A stretch of 16,382 nt of DNA from CAZKJL01 sp964611095 (GTDB taxonomy: Bacteria > Patescibacteriota > Gracilibacteria > Peribacterales > Peribacteraceae). The stretch covers positions 1 to 16,382 of the forward strand of contig CAZSWJ010000022.1 in assembly GCA_964611095.1 (NCBI GenBank), written 5' to 3'. The notes beneath the pieces were generated by a model. The model did not search any database and had not been told where the DNA came from. It was given only the letters and a program-made list of their open reading frames with translations. The position numbers and the translations under genes were made by a program. This document shows positions 6,448 to 13,554 of the stretch, in pieces; position 1 is the stretch's first letter; every line of letters begins with the position of its first letter.

Positions 6448-6702
6448 TCAGCTCCATTCTTTATTGATCAACTTCTGCTTCTTGATGCGTGACCATCCTT
6501 TTATTTGCCATTCACGCTTCCAAGCCGAAGATTTATCAGAATAAGGAGGGGAAACGTACCGCAAGGCAAGCATTCCTTGATCGTGAGCAAACTTCGCGCC
6601 AATACCTGAATTATGCTCGTTCATCCTGCGAGTCGGATTCGTTGTAACGCCCGTATAGTAACGACCCGTTTTTGCCTGAGCGATATACACATACCAGTTC
6701 AT
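6448..6702 (-). CDS. GIY-YIG nuclease superfamily protein (YhbQ/UPF0213 type)
   Basis: The 84-residue product is a single compact GIY-YIG domain. The first strand is WYVYIAQ (3-9), the second motif is RYYTGVT (14-20), the conserved arginine/histidine region is TRRMNEHNSG (24-33), and the metal-binding glutamate is E64 in WKREWQIKGWSR. The family includes small nucleases active on DNA ends or structured DNA, whose biological role is poorly known. No other domain is attached, so a homing function would need a host intron, and none is seen. Base composition is clearly more AT-rich than the neighbours, which suggests recent transfer. A TAGATT box ends 6 bases before the ATG. Confidence 0.9.
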   Translation of the reverse strand: MNWYVYIAQAKTGRYYTGVTTNPTRRMNEHNSGIGAKFAHDQGMLALRYVSPPYSDKSSAWKREWQIKGWSRIKKQKLINKEWS

Positions 6703-6708
6703 ACGAAT

Positions 6709-6714
6709 AATCTA
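6709..6714 (-). promoter_or_regulatory. GIY-YIG gene -10-like box
   Basis: TAGATT on the minus strand ends 6 bases before the ATG at 6702, the leaderless geometry seen elsewhere. The -35 region is weak (TTTTAA at 6732-6737). Confidence 0.35.
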
Positions 6715-6798
6715 AGCATTCGAATTGCTCGTTAAAATTTCTCTTTCTTACAAAAAAATGTCGAATCGATGTTTTTCAGTCTGGATGATGAATTTTTA

Positions 6799-6922
6799 GT
6801 TCTGCCGTTACGCAGAACGCCTGGGCCCTTCGACAAGCTCAGGGTCATTCGACTCAGCAAAGTTGGCCCAAGCGCCGAAGCGCGAGGACCATGAGCGAAG
6901 TCCCGAAGGACTGAGTCGAATG
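6799..6922. repeat. Multi-stem palindromic (REP-like) element abutting tRNA-Leu
   Basis: Three inverted repeats follow one another. GTTCTGC (6799-6805) pairs with GCAGAAC (6812-6818). CCCT and AGGG bracket 6826-6844. CATTCGACTCAG (6846-6857) pairs perfectly with CTGAGTCGAATG (6911-6922). The long stem encloses a GCGC-CGAA-GCGC hairpin (6872-6883). The CCCTTCGACAAGCTCAGGG motif is, from memory, common as a dispersed repeat in environmental genomes. The last stem overlaps the CCA end of the tRNA gene by two bases. Confidence 0.7.
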
Positions 6923-7006
6923 GTGCCCAGGAGAGGACTCGAACCTCCACGGGATTGCTCCCGCTACCACCTCAAGGTAGTGCGTCTGCCATTTCGCCAC
7001 CTGGGC
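6921..7006 (-). tRNA. tRNA-Leu (anticodon GAG), CCA encoded
   Basis: On the minus strand, acceptor arms GCCCAGG and CCTGGGC pair fully. The D arm is GCG...CGC. The anticodon stem CTACC/GGTAG encloses the loop TTGAGGT with anticodon GAG, which reads CUC and CUU leucine codons. The long variable arm has a CGGG/CCCG stem, as expected for a class II leucine tRNA. The T arm contains TTCGAGT. A discriminator A and genomic CCA end the 86-base gene. No clear promoter of its own is seen. Confidence 0.95.
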
Positions 7007-7047
7007 ATGTTTCGTCGATAAGGATCGAAAGCTGCGAAAGCTTACCA

Positions 7048-7097
7048 GAAAACGGCCGCAATGCACGAGTCCGACCCCTCCTCAGGCCCTTGCGGCC
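7048..7097 (-). terminator. Candidate terminator of the ATP-grasp gene
   Basis: On the minus strand GGCCGCAA (7097-7090, inside the last codons) pairs perfectly with TTGCGGCC (7061-7054), and GTTTTC follows directly. The loop of 28 bases is long and the T run short, so this is moderate evidence. It lies between the ATP-grasp gene and the tRNA. Confidence 0.45.
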
Positions 7098-8017
7098 TTT
7101 AAGAGCCCTTGGACCAGCAATTTCTGGAACCTGACGTAGTTCTGGCCACGGCTCCTGTCCGAGAGCCCCGGCTTGGAATTGAGCTCAAACAAGCGATAGA
7201 CGCCGTCGTTGTCTCGGCCCATATCCACGCAGTAGATGCGATACGGAAAGCGCTTCGCCAGAGCGGCATCGACTTTTTTGTAGAGCGCCATGGCGTCGGC
7301 CGGAATGTGTTCGATCTCCACGCCGATTTCCTGTCCGCCCATGGAAACGTTGGACACATTGAGTCCCGCCTTGGGTTTGCGGGCGTAGCTCACACCGATC
7401 TCTCCCTGAATGCCGATGATACGAAGATCGTGTTTCCCTTCGATGATGCCGGGCAGTCCGCCCGACGTATCCAGGAATGCCTGCGCCACGACCGGGAAAT
7501 CGTGCTTGGCTGCGAGAACCTCCGCTTTGGACCCGATGACCACGCCCTTGGCCTCTTCGCCTCCCACGGGCTTCGCAACGACGATTCCTTCCGGCAGGGA
7601 TTCGAGCGCCGCAGGGAGATCTTCTTTCTTGGTGACGAGACGTGTGACGGGGAATAGCTCGGGGAACATCTCGTACGTTTTCCATTTGTCGGTACACAGT
7701 TCATCGAGCTCCGGCACGTTCATCGTCTTGGCCTTGGCGTCACCGACGAAGTGGCCTTTGTTGTAGATGAGGTCGCACGTGAGGCGCTCGTCGTGACGCA
7801 CGAATTCTTTGCCGTCGTAGAGCCAGCCGCCGTTGAAATCGTTGCCACCGAGATACGTGCTTTGGCTCCGTACCAAGCCGAAAACGGCGCCTTCCGCATG
7901 AAACAGTTCGGCGACCTCATGGTAGGCGACCCAATATTCCTCGAACGTGAACGGATAATCTTTGAAGCCCGGCGCATCGAAGAACGTGAGGATCGTGGGT
8001 GCGCTGTTCTTGGGCAT
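7082..8017 (-). CDS. ATP-grasp superfamily ligase, substrate unknown
   Basis: The 311-residue product has the hallmarks of an ATP-grasp carboxylate-amine/thiol ligase. These are a nucleotide-binding lysine in IVVAKPVGGEEAKGV (145-159), the VAQAF hinge strand (177-181), DLRIIGI (197-203), RKPKAGLN (213-220) and the Mg2+-binding pair in VDMGRDNDGVYRLFELNSKPGL (D265, E278, N280). The general arrangement recalls RimK- and glutathione-synthetase-like enzymes, which join an amino acid to an acyl-phosphate intermediate. I cannot name the substrate. There is no signal peptide. The gene has its own promoter with a palindromic spacer. It is followed by tRNA-Leu and preceded by an unknown gene whose stop codon lies three bases from this gene's -35. 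Confidence 0.8.
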   Translation of the reverse strand: MPKNSAPTILTFFDAPGFKDYPFTFEEYWVAYHEVAELFHAEGAVFGLVRSQSTYLGGNDFNGGWLYDGKEFVRHDERLTCDLIYNKGHFVGDAKAKTMNVPELDELCTDKWKTYEMFPELFPVTRLVTKKEDLPAALESLPEGIVVAKPVGGEEAKGVVIGSKAEVLAAKHDFPVVAQAFLDTSGGLPGIIEGKHDLRIIGIQGEIGVSYARKPKAGLNVSNVSMGGQEIGVEIEHIPADAMALYKKVDAALAKRFPYRIYCVDMGRDNDGVYRLFELNSKPGLSDRSRGQNYVRFQKLLVQGLLKAARA

Positions 8018-8023
8018 GGCGAA

Positions 8024-8052
8024 AGTGTGCGAGTACGTTCACTCGCTGTCAA
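8024..8052 (-). promoter_or_regulatory. ATP-grasp gene promoter with a palindromic spacer
   Basis: On the minus strand a perfect TTGACA (8047-8052) is followed after 17 bases by CACACT (8024-8029), which ends 6 bases before the ATG. The spacer is filled by an inverted repeat, GCGAGT (8029-8034), six bases, then ACTCGC (8041-8046). It looks like an operator placed to block polymerase. Confidence 0.65.
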
Positions 8053-8054
8053 TT

Positions 8055-8462
8055 TTAGGCGGCGTCGTCCGTCACCATGTCGCTCTGTTCCAGGTGATCA
8101 ATCTCCGGATCATCCGACAACCTGCTGAATTTCCCGGAAGAGTCCGCCATTTCGGAAACGCGACCCCCATTGATGGTGGTCGCAAACGCCCTGACGAATT
8201 CCAAACGTGTCCTCAATCGGAAAAAATCGACACCAAATGCTGCTCGTGGCTCCGAAAAAAACAGCGTTTCGGCATCCTCAACGGCATTCATCACAGACTG
8301 TAATTTTGAATGAGCATCGGTACCGGGACGCGCATTCGGGTTCTTGATCATTCTCTCGATGCGAGTGAGGGCAGTATCAAGTTTTTCAACCGGACCGCTC
8401 GAACGTCCATTGGTCTCGGCGTGTCCGTTGGATGGCTGCTTTTCGGAAGAGGAAGTTTTCAT
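8055..8462 (-). CDS. Hypothetical protein, 135 residues
   Basis: I do not recognise a family. The first 25 residues are Ser/Asn/Gly-rich and probably disordered. Residues 25-45 (EKLDTALTRIERMIKN) and 50-100 (KLQSVMNAVEDAETLFF through RTRLEFVRAFATTING) look helical and amphipathic, and the C-terminal 30 residues are acidic. There is no signal peptide, membrane segment or cysteine motif. The reading frame is credible because a strong promoter, TTGACA-17-TTAACT, ends 8 bases before its ATG and the gene fills the gap between purB and the ATP-grasp gene on the same strand. Confidence 0.65.
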   Translation of the reverse strand: MKTSSSEKQPSNGHAETNGRSSGPVEKLDTALTRIERMIKNPNARPGTDAHSKLQSVMNAVEDAETLFFSEPRAAFGVDFFRLRTRLEFVRAFATTINGGRVSEMADSSGKFSRLSDDPEIDHLEQSDMVTDDAA

Positions 8463-8470
8463 AGGCGCAC

Positions 8471-8499
8471 AGTTAAAACCTCATTCTTCCCCATGTCAA
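8471..8499 (-). promoter_or_regulatory. Promoter of the 135-residue hypothetical gene
   Basis: TTGACA (8494-8499, minus strand) is an exact -35. TTAACT (8471-8476) follows after 17 bases and ends 8 bases before the ATG at 8462, a leaderless layout. Confidence 0.6.
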
Positions 8500-8517
8500 T
8501 GATCCTATACCTTTACC

Positions 8518-9828
8518 CTACTTTAACAGCTCCAGGAGCCGCTTTTTGTCGGTCTTCGTCATCGACAAATTCTCGACGAATGTGCGAAGTTCCGCGAGTG
8601 TCACCTGCTTTCCGCGGGAGACTTTCTTCATCTGCTCGTACGCATCACTCATGCCGTTCTTGCGCATGACGGTCTGGATCGCCTCGGTGAGAACTTCGGG
8701 GTGGTCTTTCAGTTCTTCGGCGAGGAGCTTGGCATCAACCGTAAGTTTGCCGAGTCCGCGACGCAGCGCATCGAGAGCGAGCACGTGGTAGCCGAATGCC
8801 ATGCCGAGGTTGCGCTGCACCGTGGAATCCGAGAGATCGCGCTGCAGGCGGCTGATGGGGAGCTTGAGCGCGAAGTGGTCGAAGAGCGCGGAACTGAGCC
8901 CCAGATTGCCTTCGGCGTTCTCGAAATCGATGGGGTTCACCTTGTGCGGCATGGTGGACGAACCCACTTCTCCGGCAATGACACGCTGCTTAAAGACACC
9001 GCGCGAGATGTACATCCAGATGTCGCGAGCGAGGTCGATGAGAATCGTGTTGATGCGCACGTAGATGTGACTGAGCTCGGCGACGTCGTCGTGCGGGTTG
9101 ATCTGCGTGGTGTAGACCAGAGGATCGAGCTTGAGCGACTTGATGAACTTGCGACCGAGCGTTTCCCAGCGAACGTCGGGGTACGCCGACATGTGGGCGA
9201 AGTAGTTGCCGACGGCACCGCCGAATTTGCCGCACATGCGGAAATCGACGAGTTGGTCGCGCTGGCGCTCCAGACGCTCCACGAACACCATCATCTCTTT
9301 TCCGAGAGTAGAGGGCGTAGCGGGCTGACCGTGCGTGAGGCTGAGCATCTTGCGGCGCATGTTGGGACTTGCGATCTTGCGGATGGCCGCGATGGTGGCG
9401 GCAAGCTCGGGGCGCAGCACACGGCGGAGTGCGTCCGAGATGAGCACGCCGTACGCGAGGTTATTCACGTCTTCGCTCGTGAGCGCGAAGTGGATGAACT
9501 CGGTTTTCATCTTGGCGCCGCCGATTCTCTCGAAGCGATTGCGCAGGTAGTACTCGATGGCTTTCACGTCGTGCTTCGTTTTCTTCTCGATGTCGCGAAT
9601 TTTCTGCGCTTCGCCTTCATCGAAATTGTCGACGATGTCTTGAATGGCTTTTTTCTCGCGAGCCGAAAGACGCTTGAGCTCCGGAATCCCCTTTTCGTCG
9701 GCAAGTGCGGCGAAGTAACTCACTTCGACGAAGATGCGGGCGCGCATGAGCGCGTCTTCGGTGAAGAACGGACGCAGCGCATTGACCTTACTTGCGTAGC
9801 GACCGTCGAGCGGGGAAAGAGGCTGCAT
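8518..9828 (-). CDS. purB: Adenylosuccinate lyase PurB
   Basis: PurB removes fumarate from adenylosuccinate and from SAICAR in purine synthesis. The 436-residue product matches the E. coli-type enzyme from its first residues (LSPLDGRYASKVNALRPFF). HDVKAIEYYL lies at 86-95, the substrate-binding FIHFALTSEDVNNL at 111-124, the catalytic histidine in SLTHGQPATPSTLGKEM (H166), YTTQINPHDDVAEL at 239-251, and the fumarase/lyase signature GSSTMPHKVNPIDFENAEGN with catalytic S290 at 289-308. It ends slightly shorter than the E. coli protein. No other purine genes are nearby. A TGC-TATAAT extended -10 ends 8 bases before the ATG. The downstream gene has its own promoter. Confidence 0.97.
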   Translation of the reverse strand: MQPLSPLDGRYASKVNALRPFFTEDALMRARIFVEVSYFAALADEKGIPELKRLSAREKKAIQDIVDNFDEGEAQKIRDIEKKTKHDVKAIEYYLRNRFERIGGAKMKTEFIHFALTSEDVNNLAYGVLISDALRRVLRPELAATIAAIRKIASPNMRRKMLSLTHGQPATPSTLGKEMMVFVERLERQRDQLVDFRMCGKFGGAVGNYFAHMSAYPDVRWETLGRKFIKSLKLDPLVYTTQINPHDDVAELSHIYVRINTILIDLARDIWMYISRGVFKQRVIAGEVGSSTMPHKVNPIDFENAEGNLGLSSALFDHFALKLPISRLQRDLSDSTVQRNLGMAFGYHVLALDALRRGLGKLTVDAKLLAEELKDHPEVLTEAIQTVMRKNGMSDAYEQMKKVSRGKQVTLAELRTFVENLSMTKTDKKRLLELLK

Positions 9829-9836
9829 TGGCAGTC

Positions 9837-9845
9837 ATTATAGCA
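9837..9845 (-). promoter_or_regulatory. purB extended -10, leaderless geometry
   Basis: On the minus strand TGC is followed by a perfect TATAAT (9842-9837), which ends 8 bases before the purB ATG. No -35 consensus is seen, as is usual for extended -10 promoters. Confidence 0.6.
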
Positions 9846-9882
9846 TAAAAAGACCGCTATGGGAGCGGGAAACTCCCCGAGG

Positions 9883-9936
9883 GGCGAGTAGCGGGTAGCG
9901 GATAGACTTCAAGAAAGATCGATCTTGCTACTCGCC
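9883..9936. repeat. Palindromic dispersed repeat, copy 2
   Basis: GGCGAGTAGC (9883-9892) pairs exactly with GCTACTCGCC (9927-9936). A second perfect palindrome, AAGATCGATCTT (9915-9926), touches the right arm. The AGCGGGTAGCGGATAGA stretch after the left arm matches most of the left arm of the element at 5249-5335. Confidence 0.6.
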
Positions 9937-9958
9937 AGCCGCCTTTCAGGAGTTCCGA

Positions 9959-9964
9959 TAGAAT
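9959..9964 (+). promoter_or_regulatory. -10-like box of the S66 peptidase gene
   Basis: TAGAAT ends 7 bases before the ATG at 9972. An AGGAG at 9949-9953 is 18 bases from the ATG, too far to act as a normal ribosome site and upstream of the predicted transcript start. Confidence 0.4.
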
Positions 9965-9971
9965 CAACCCC

Positions 9972-10976
9972 ATGCTCCCCCGCAAACTCAAGGTCGGAGA
10001 CGAGATTCGTATCATCGCCCCTTCGTGCACGCTCCCCACGCTCTCTTGGTTGACGGGAGAATTCTTGGATCGCGCCAAAAAGCATTTCACGGACAAAGGA
10101 TTCGTCGTGAGTGAGGCAAAACATCTGCGTGACATTGATGATGCCGGGTCGACGACCATCGAGCATCGCATCAACGATCTGCACGACGCGTTCGGGGACC
10201 CGAAGGTGAAAGCCATGATCACCATCCGCGGCGGATGGAACTGCAATCAGCTGCTGCCGTACATCGATTACGATCTCATCAAGAAGAACCCCAAGATTCT
10301 GTGCGGGTTCTCGGACATTACGGCGCTGTCCAATGCCATCTACGCCAAAACCGGACTCACCACGTACTCGGGTCCGAATTTCTCATCCTTTGCACTCGGC
10401 AAACAGCTCGCGTACACGTTCGAATATTTCGACAAATGCCTGCTCAACGAACAACCGTTCGAGGTGAGTGCGTCGAAAGAATGGACCGACGAGAGATTTT
10501 CGCCCGATCATCAGACGCTCAATTTTGAGAAGAACGACGGATGGTGGACGCTCAATGAAGGCGACGCCGAAGGAACGAGCATCGGCGGGAACTTGTGCAC
10601 GACGAGCCTGCTCCAAGGCACACCGTTCATGCCGAGCCTCAAAAACACGATTCTATTCGTCGAGGACGACCACGAAACGCACCCCAGGACCTTCGACCGC
10701 GACCTGACGTCCCTGACGCAACAGAAGGGCTTTGACGGTGTCCGCGGCGTTCTCATCGGCCGCTGCCAGAACCAAGCAGTGAACAAAAACTTCGGCCCCG
10801 TCACGAAAGAGAAACTGATGACGATCATTGAGCGAAATCCGGCACTGAAGAAACTCCCGATCATCGCGAACGTGGATTTCGGCCACACGCATCCGGCCAT
10901 CACGTTCCCCATCGGCGGAACGGTGCGCATGTCGGCCAAGAAATCGGGGAGCTCAATCCGCATCCTTGAGCACTGA
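9972..10976 (+). CDS. S66-family serine peptidase (LD-carboxypeptidase / MccF-like)
   Basis: S66 enzymes include LD-carboxypeptidases, which trim the murein tetrapeptide, and MccF, which cleaves microcin C and related peptidyl-nucleotides. The 334-residue product shows the family triad: nucleophile S114 in CGFSDITALS (111-120), E231 in ILFVEDDHE (227-235) and H305 in DFGHTHPAITFPIGG (302-316). KVGDEIRIIAPSC at 7-19 and the substrate loop AMITIRGGWNCNQLLPYID (81-99) are also typical. The GHTHP...FPIG ending and the length lean to the MccF-like branch rather than classical cytoplasmic LdcA. That is a judgement by eye. No signal peptide, so cytoplasmic. It is followed 24 bases later by the HAD phosphatase gene on the same strand. 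Confidence 0.85.
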   Translation: MLPRKLKVGDEIRIIAPSCTLPTLSWLTGEFLDRAKKHFTDKGFVVSEAKHLRDIDDAGSTTIEHRINDLHDAFGDPKVKAMITIRGGWNCNQLLPYIDYDLIKKNPKILCGFSDITALSNAIYAKTGLTTYSGPNFSSFALGKQLAYTFEYFDKCLLNEQPFEVSASKEWTDERFSPDHQTLNFEKNDGWWTLNEGDAEGTSIGGNLCTTSLLQGTPFMPSLKNTILFVEDDHETHPRTFDRDLTSLTQQKGFDGVRGVLIGRCQNQAVNKNFGPVTKEKLMTIIERNPALKKLPIIANVDFGHTHPAITFPIGGTVRMSAKKSGSSIRILEH

Positions 10977-10994
10977 ACGATTCATGGGTACCGT
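10966..10994 (+). promoter_or_regulatory. Possible promoter of the HAD phosphatase gene
   Basis: TTGAGC (10966-10971) lies in the last codons of the upstream gene. After 17 bases comes TACCGT (10989-10994), which ends 6 bases before the ATG at 11001. The -10 is poor, but the spacing matches the other leaderless promoters. Read-through from the upstream gene is equally possible. Confidence 0.3.
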
Positions 10995-11000
10995 CGGCCC

Positions 11001-11663
11001 ATGCCGCGCACGCACTATTTCTTCGACGTCGATTCCACGATCATCTCGCGGGAGTCGCTCATGGACGTGGTGCTTCTGGCCGCGGGACACAGCGAGGAAC
11101 TGGAACAAAAGCTCGCCGAGATCACGAACGCCGGCATGAACGGAGAAATCACGTTCGAGGAGTCGCTCAAGCGCCGATTCGCGGTCGCGCCCATCAAGAA
11201 AACACATATGGAAACGGTGACGCAAAACATGCTGAGTGAAGTGACGCACGGCATGCATGATTTCATGAATGCACTTCGGAATGCCGGGCACGACGTGTGG
11301 ATCCTCACCGCAGGCATCCGCGATATGATGCTGCCCTTAGCCAAAAAGCTCGGTGTCCCCGAGCACCAAGTGCTTGCCAACGACGTCGAGTGGAACGGCG
11401 ACACGCTCTCACACTTCAAACCCGGCCCGATGCTGAAGACGGAGGGCAAAGCGGAGATCGTCCGCAAGCTGAAGGAAGATGGCGTCATCGACGGCACGGT
11501 GATCATGGTGGGCGACGGCAGCAGCGACCTGGCCGTCTTCACGGAAGGAGTCGCCGACGATTTCTACGGATTCGGCGAACACGCCGCGCGTCCGACCGTG
11601 ATGAAGGGCGCGCCGAGATTCTTTCGATCGGTACGTGAGATGCGGGCGTTCGTGGGAACTTAA
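11001..11663 (+). CDS. serB: HAD-family phosphatase, phosphoserine phosphatase-like
   Basis: The 220-residue product has all HAD motifs: FDVDSTII (8-15) with nucleophile D9 and acid/base D11, WILTAG (100-105) with T103 as motif II, K150 in KTEGKAEIV (147-154), and GDGSSD (171-176) with D172 and D176. E18 after DVDST, GEITFEESLKRRFAV (48-62) and the C-terminal FYGFGEHAARPTVMKGAPRFF (188-208) match phosphoserine phosphatase, especially the form also found in eukaryotes, so hydrolysis of phosphoserine to serine is the best guess. Related HAD enzymes act on other small phosphomonoesters. The stop codon overlaps the convergent ftsH stop codon by two bases. Confidence 0.75.
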   Translation: MPRTHYFFDVDSTIISRESLMDVVLLAAGHSEELEQKLAEITNAGMNGEITFEESLKRRFAVAPIKKTHMETVTQNMLSEVTHGMHDFMNALRNAGHDVWILTAGIRDMMLPLAKKLGVPEHQVLANDVEWNGDTLSHFKPGPMLKTEGKAEIVRKLKEDGVIDGTVIMVGDGSSDLAVFTEGVADDFYGFGEHAARPTVMKGAPRFFRSVREMRAFVGT

Positions 11664-13546
11664 TCCTCTTTCGGCTCCACCTCCTTCTTGGCCTTCTTGC
11701 GCGGCTTGCCCTCGAAGATCTCGAAGAATTCGTCGAACGACATCGTCTCGGTTTCCATGAGCTTGTCGACGATGAGATCCATCTTGGCGCGATGCGTGAC
11801 GATGAACTTCTTCGCACGTTCGTACTGCAGGGCGATGGTTTCCTTCACGAACGTGTCGATCTTCTTGGCGATGTCCTCGGAGTAGTTGCGCGACGTGCCG
11901 AGATCCACACCCAGATAAGCCGATCCCTGGCGTTCGCCGTAGGACACGAGACCGAGCTCTTCGTCCATGCCGTAGCGCGTGGCCATGTTGCGGGCTATGG
12001 CGGAGGCCTTCTCGATGTCATTGCTGGCGCCCGTGGTGATTTCGTCGAACACGAGTTCTTCGGCCGCTCGGCCGCCGAGGAGTCCGCAGATTTCATCGAG
12101 GAACTTCTGCTTCGTGGTGGTGTACTGATCTTCCTTCGGAAGGAACCACGTGACGCCGAGCGCGAATCCGCGGGAGACGATGCTGATCTTGTGGAGCGGG
12201 TCGGATTCGGCACACAAATGGCCCACGATCGCGTGACCCACCTCGTGGTACGCGGTGATGCGCTTCTCTTTGTCTGTGAGCTTACGCGAGCGTTTCTCGC
12301 TTCCCAGCGTGACTTTCTCCACGGCTTCGACCAAATCTTTCTGCGTCACCTGCTTGGCACCCGTGCGAGCGGCGAAGATGGCGGCTTCGTTCATGATGTT
12401 CTCCAAATCCGCTCCGGCCATGCCGACGGTCTGGCGGGCAATGACCTCCAAGTCGCAGCCCTTGGCCATTTTCTTGTTGCGAGCGTGCACTTCCAGAATC
12501 TGTTTGCGAGCGATGAGATCGGGCTTGTCGATGAAGACGCGGCGATCGAAACGGCCCGGCCGAAGCAGTGCGGAGTCGAGCACGTCGGGGCGGTTCGTGG
12601 CGGCCATCACGATGATGTTCGTGTCTTTGTCGAAGCCGTCCATTTCGGTGAGGATTTGGTTGAGCGTCTGCTCGCGTTCGTCGTGCCCCCCGCCGAAGCC
12701 CGCTCCGCCGCGCTGGCGGCCGACGGCGTCGATTTCATCGATGAAGATGATGCACGGCGCGTTGCGCTTGGCACGGAGGAACAAATCGCGGACGCGCGAT
12801 GCGCCCACACCCACGAACATTTCCACGAATTCGGAACCGGAGATGCTGAAGAACGGCACGCCCGCTTCGCCGGCGACCGCGCGAGCGAGGAGCGTCTTGC
12901 CCGTTCCGGGAGCGCCGACGAGCAGAGCGCCGCGCGGAATCTTGGCGCCGATGGTGGTGTACTTGCGCGGATTCTTGAGGAAATCGACGATTTCCTTGAG
13001 GTCGTTCTTGGCCTCGTCGCAACCGGCGACGTCTTTGAACGTCGTCTTCACGTCTTTGGCATCGGCGATGCGAGCCTTGGATTTGCCGAAGGACATTGCG
13101 TTGTTCTGGCTCCTCGCGAGCGAACGGAACACCCACATGCCGAGTGCGATGAGCATGACGAAGAACAGAAGGTCTCCGAGGTGCGCCTTGAAGAAATTCT
13201 TGAGCTCAATGTTGTCGACGCGGACGACGGTGGGATTCTGCGGATCGTTCCAGCCGAGTGTCGTGAGACTGTCGCCGACTTCCTTGTACGACTGCACGTA
13301 ACTTCCCGAGTGATATTTGGCGTAGATGTTGCTGCCGCGGACGAGAATCTCGCTGAACTGTTTCTCCTTGTAACCGCGCGTCACGGCACTGACCGCCACT
13401 TCTTTGGCGGCGGTGAGCTTTTCATCTTCGGTGCGCTCGGGAGCGGTCATGTAGTAGACCGAACTCAAGATCAGGAAGATGAGCAGGAGCGCCGAAAACA
13501 GCTGATTTTGACGCCTGCGAGGCGGGAGGAAACCGGGTTGGGCCAT
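11660..13546 (-). CDS. ftsH: ATP-dependent zinc metalloprotease FtsH
   Basis: FtsH is a membrane-anchored AAA+ protease that extracts and degrades membrane and unstable cytoplasmic proteins. The 628-residue product is complete. It has two membrane helices (about 16-33 and 125-143) around an external domain. The AAA+ core has Walker A GAPGTGKT (211-218), the pore loop MFVGVG (243-248), Walker B IIFIDEID (266-273) and the second region of homology AATNRPDVLDSALLRPGRFD (315-334). The M41 peptidase domain has HEVGH (434-438) and the third zinc ligand D510 in TTGASNDI. The C-terminus is Lys/Glu-rich. TTGTCA-17-TACACT ends 8 bases before the ATG. The gene lies downstream of a good terminator, so it is an independent unit. 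Confidence 0.98.
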   Translation of the reverse strand: MAQPGFLPPRRRQNQLFSALLLIFLILSSVYYMTAPERTEDEKLTAAKEVAVSAVTRGYKEKQFSEILVRGSNIYAKYHSGSYVQSYKEVGDSLTTLGWNDPQNPTVVRVDNIELKNFFKAHLGDLLFFVMLIALGMWVFRSLARSQNNAMSFGKSKARIADAKDVKTTFKDVAGCDEAKNDLKEIVDFLKNPRKYTTIGAKIPRGALLVGAPGTGKTLLARAVAGEAGVPFFSISGSEFVEMFVGVGASRVRDLFLRAKRNAPCIIFIDEIDAVGRQRGGAGFGGGHDEREQTLNQILTEMDGFDKDTNIIVMAATNRPDVLDSALLRPGRFDRRVFIDKPDLIARKQILEVHARNKKMAKGCDLEVIARQTVGMAGADLENIMNEAAIFAARTGAKQVTQKDLVEAVEKVTLGSEKRSRKLTDKEKRITAYHEVGHAIVGHLCAESDPLHKISIVSRGFALGVTWFLPKEDQYTTTKQKFLDEICGLLGGRAAEELVFDEITTGASNDIEKASAIARNMATRYGMDEELGLVSYGERQGSAYLGVDLGTSRNYSEDIAKKIDTFVKETIALQYERAKKFIVTHRAKMDLIVDKLMETETMSFDEFFEIFEGKPRKKAKKEVEPKED

Positions 13547-13554
13547 GTGAAACG

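Noticed and set aside
6799..6922. CRISPR-like array
   Set aside because: The stems are different from each other, with no regular repeat-spacer period and no cas genes.
6732..6950. A 72-codon minus-strand frame over the palindromic element and tRNA end
   Set aside because: It translates the repeat and part of the tRNA gene. The SLSKG-type peptide is what this dispersed repeat gives in spurious ORFs.
8701..9843. A 380-codon open frame on the plus strand across purB
   Set aside because: It is antisense to the well-conserved purB and without any family resemblance.
9949..9953. AGGAG as a Shine-Dalgarno site for the S66 peptidase gene
   Set aside because: It lies 18 bases from the ATG and upstream of the -10-like box, so it would not be in the predicted transcript.
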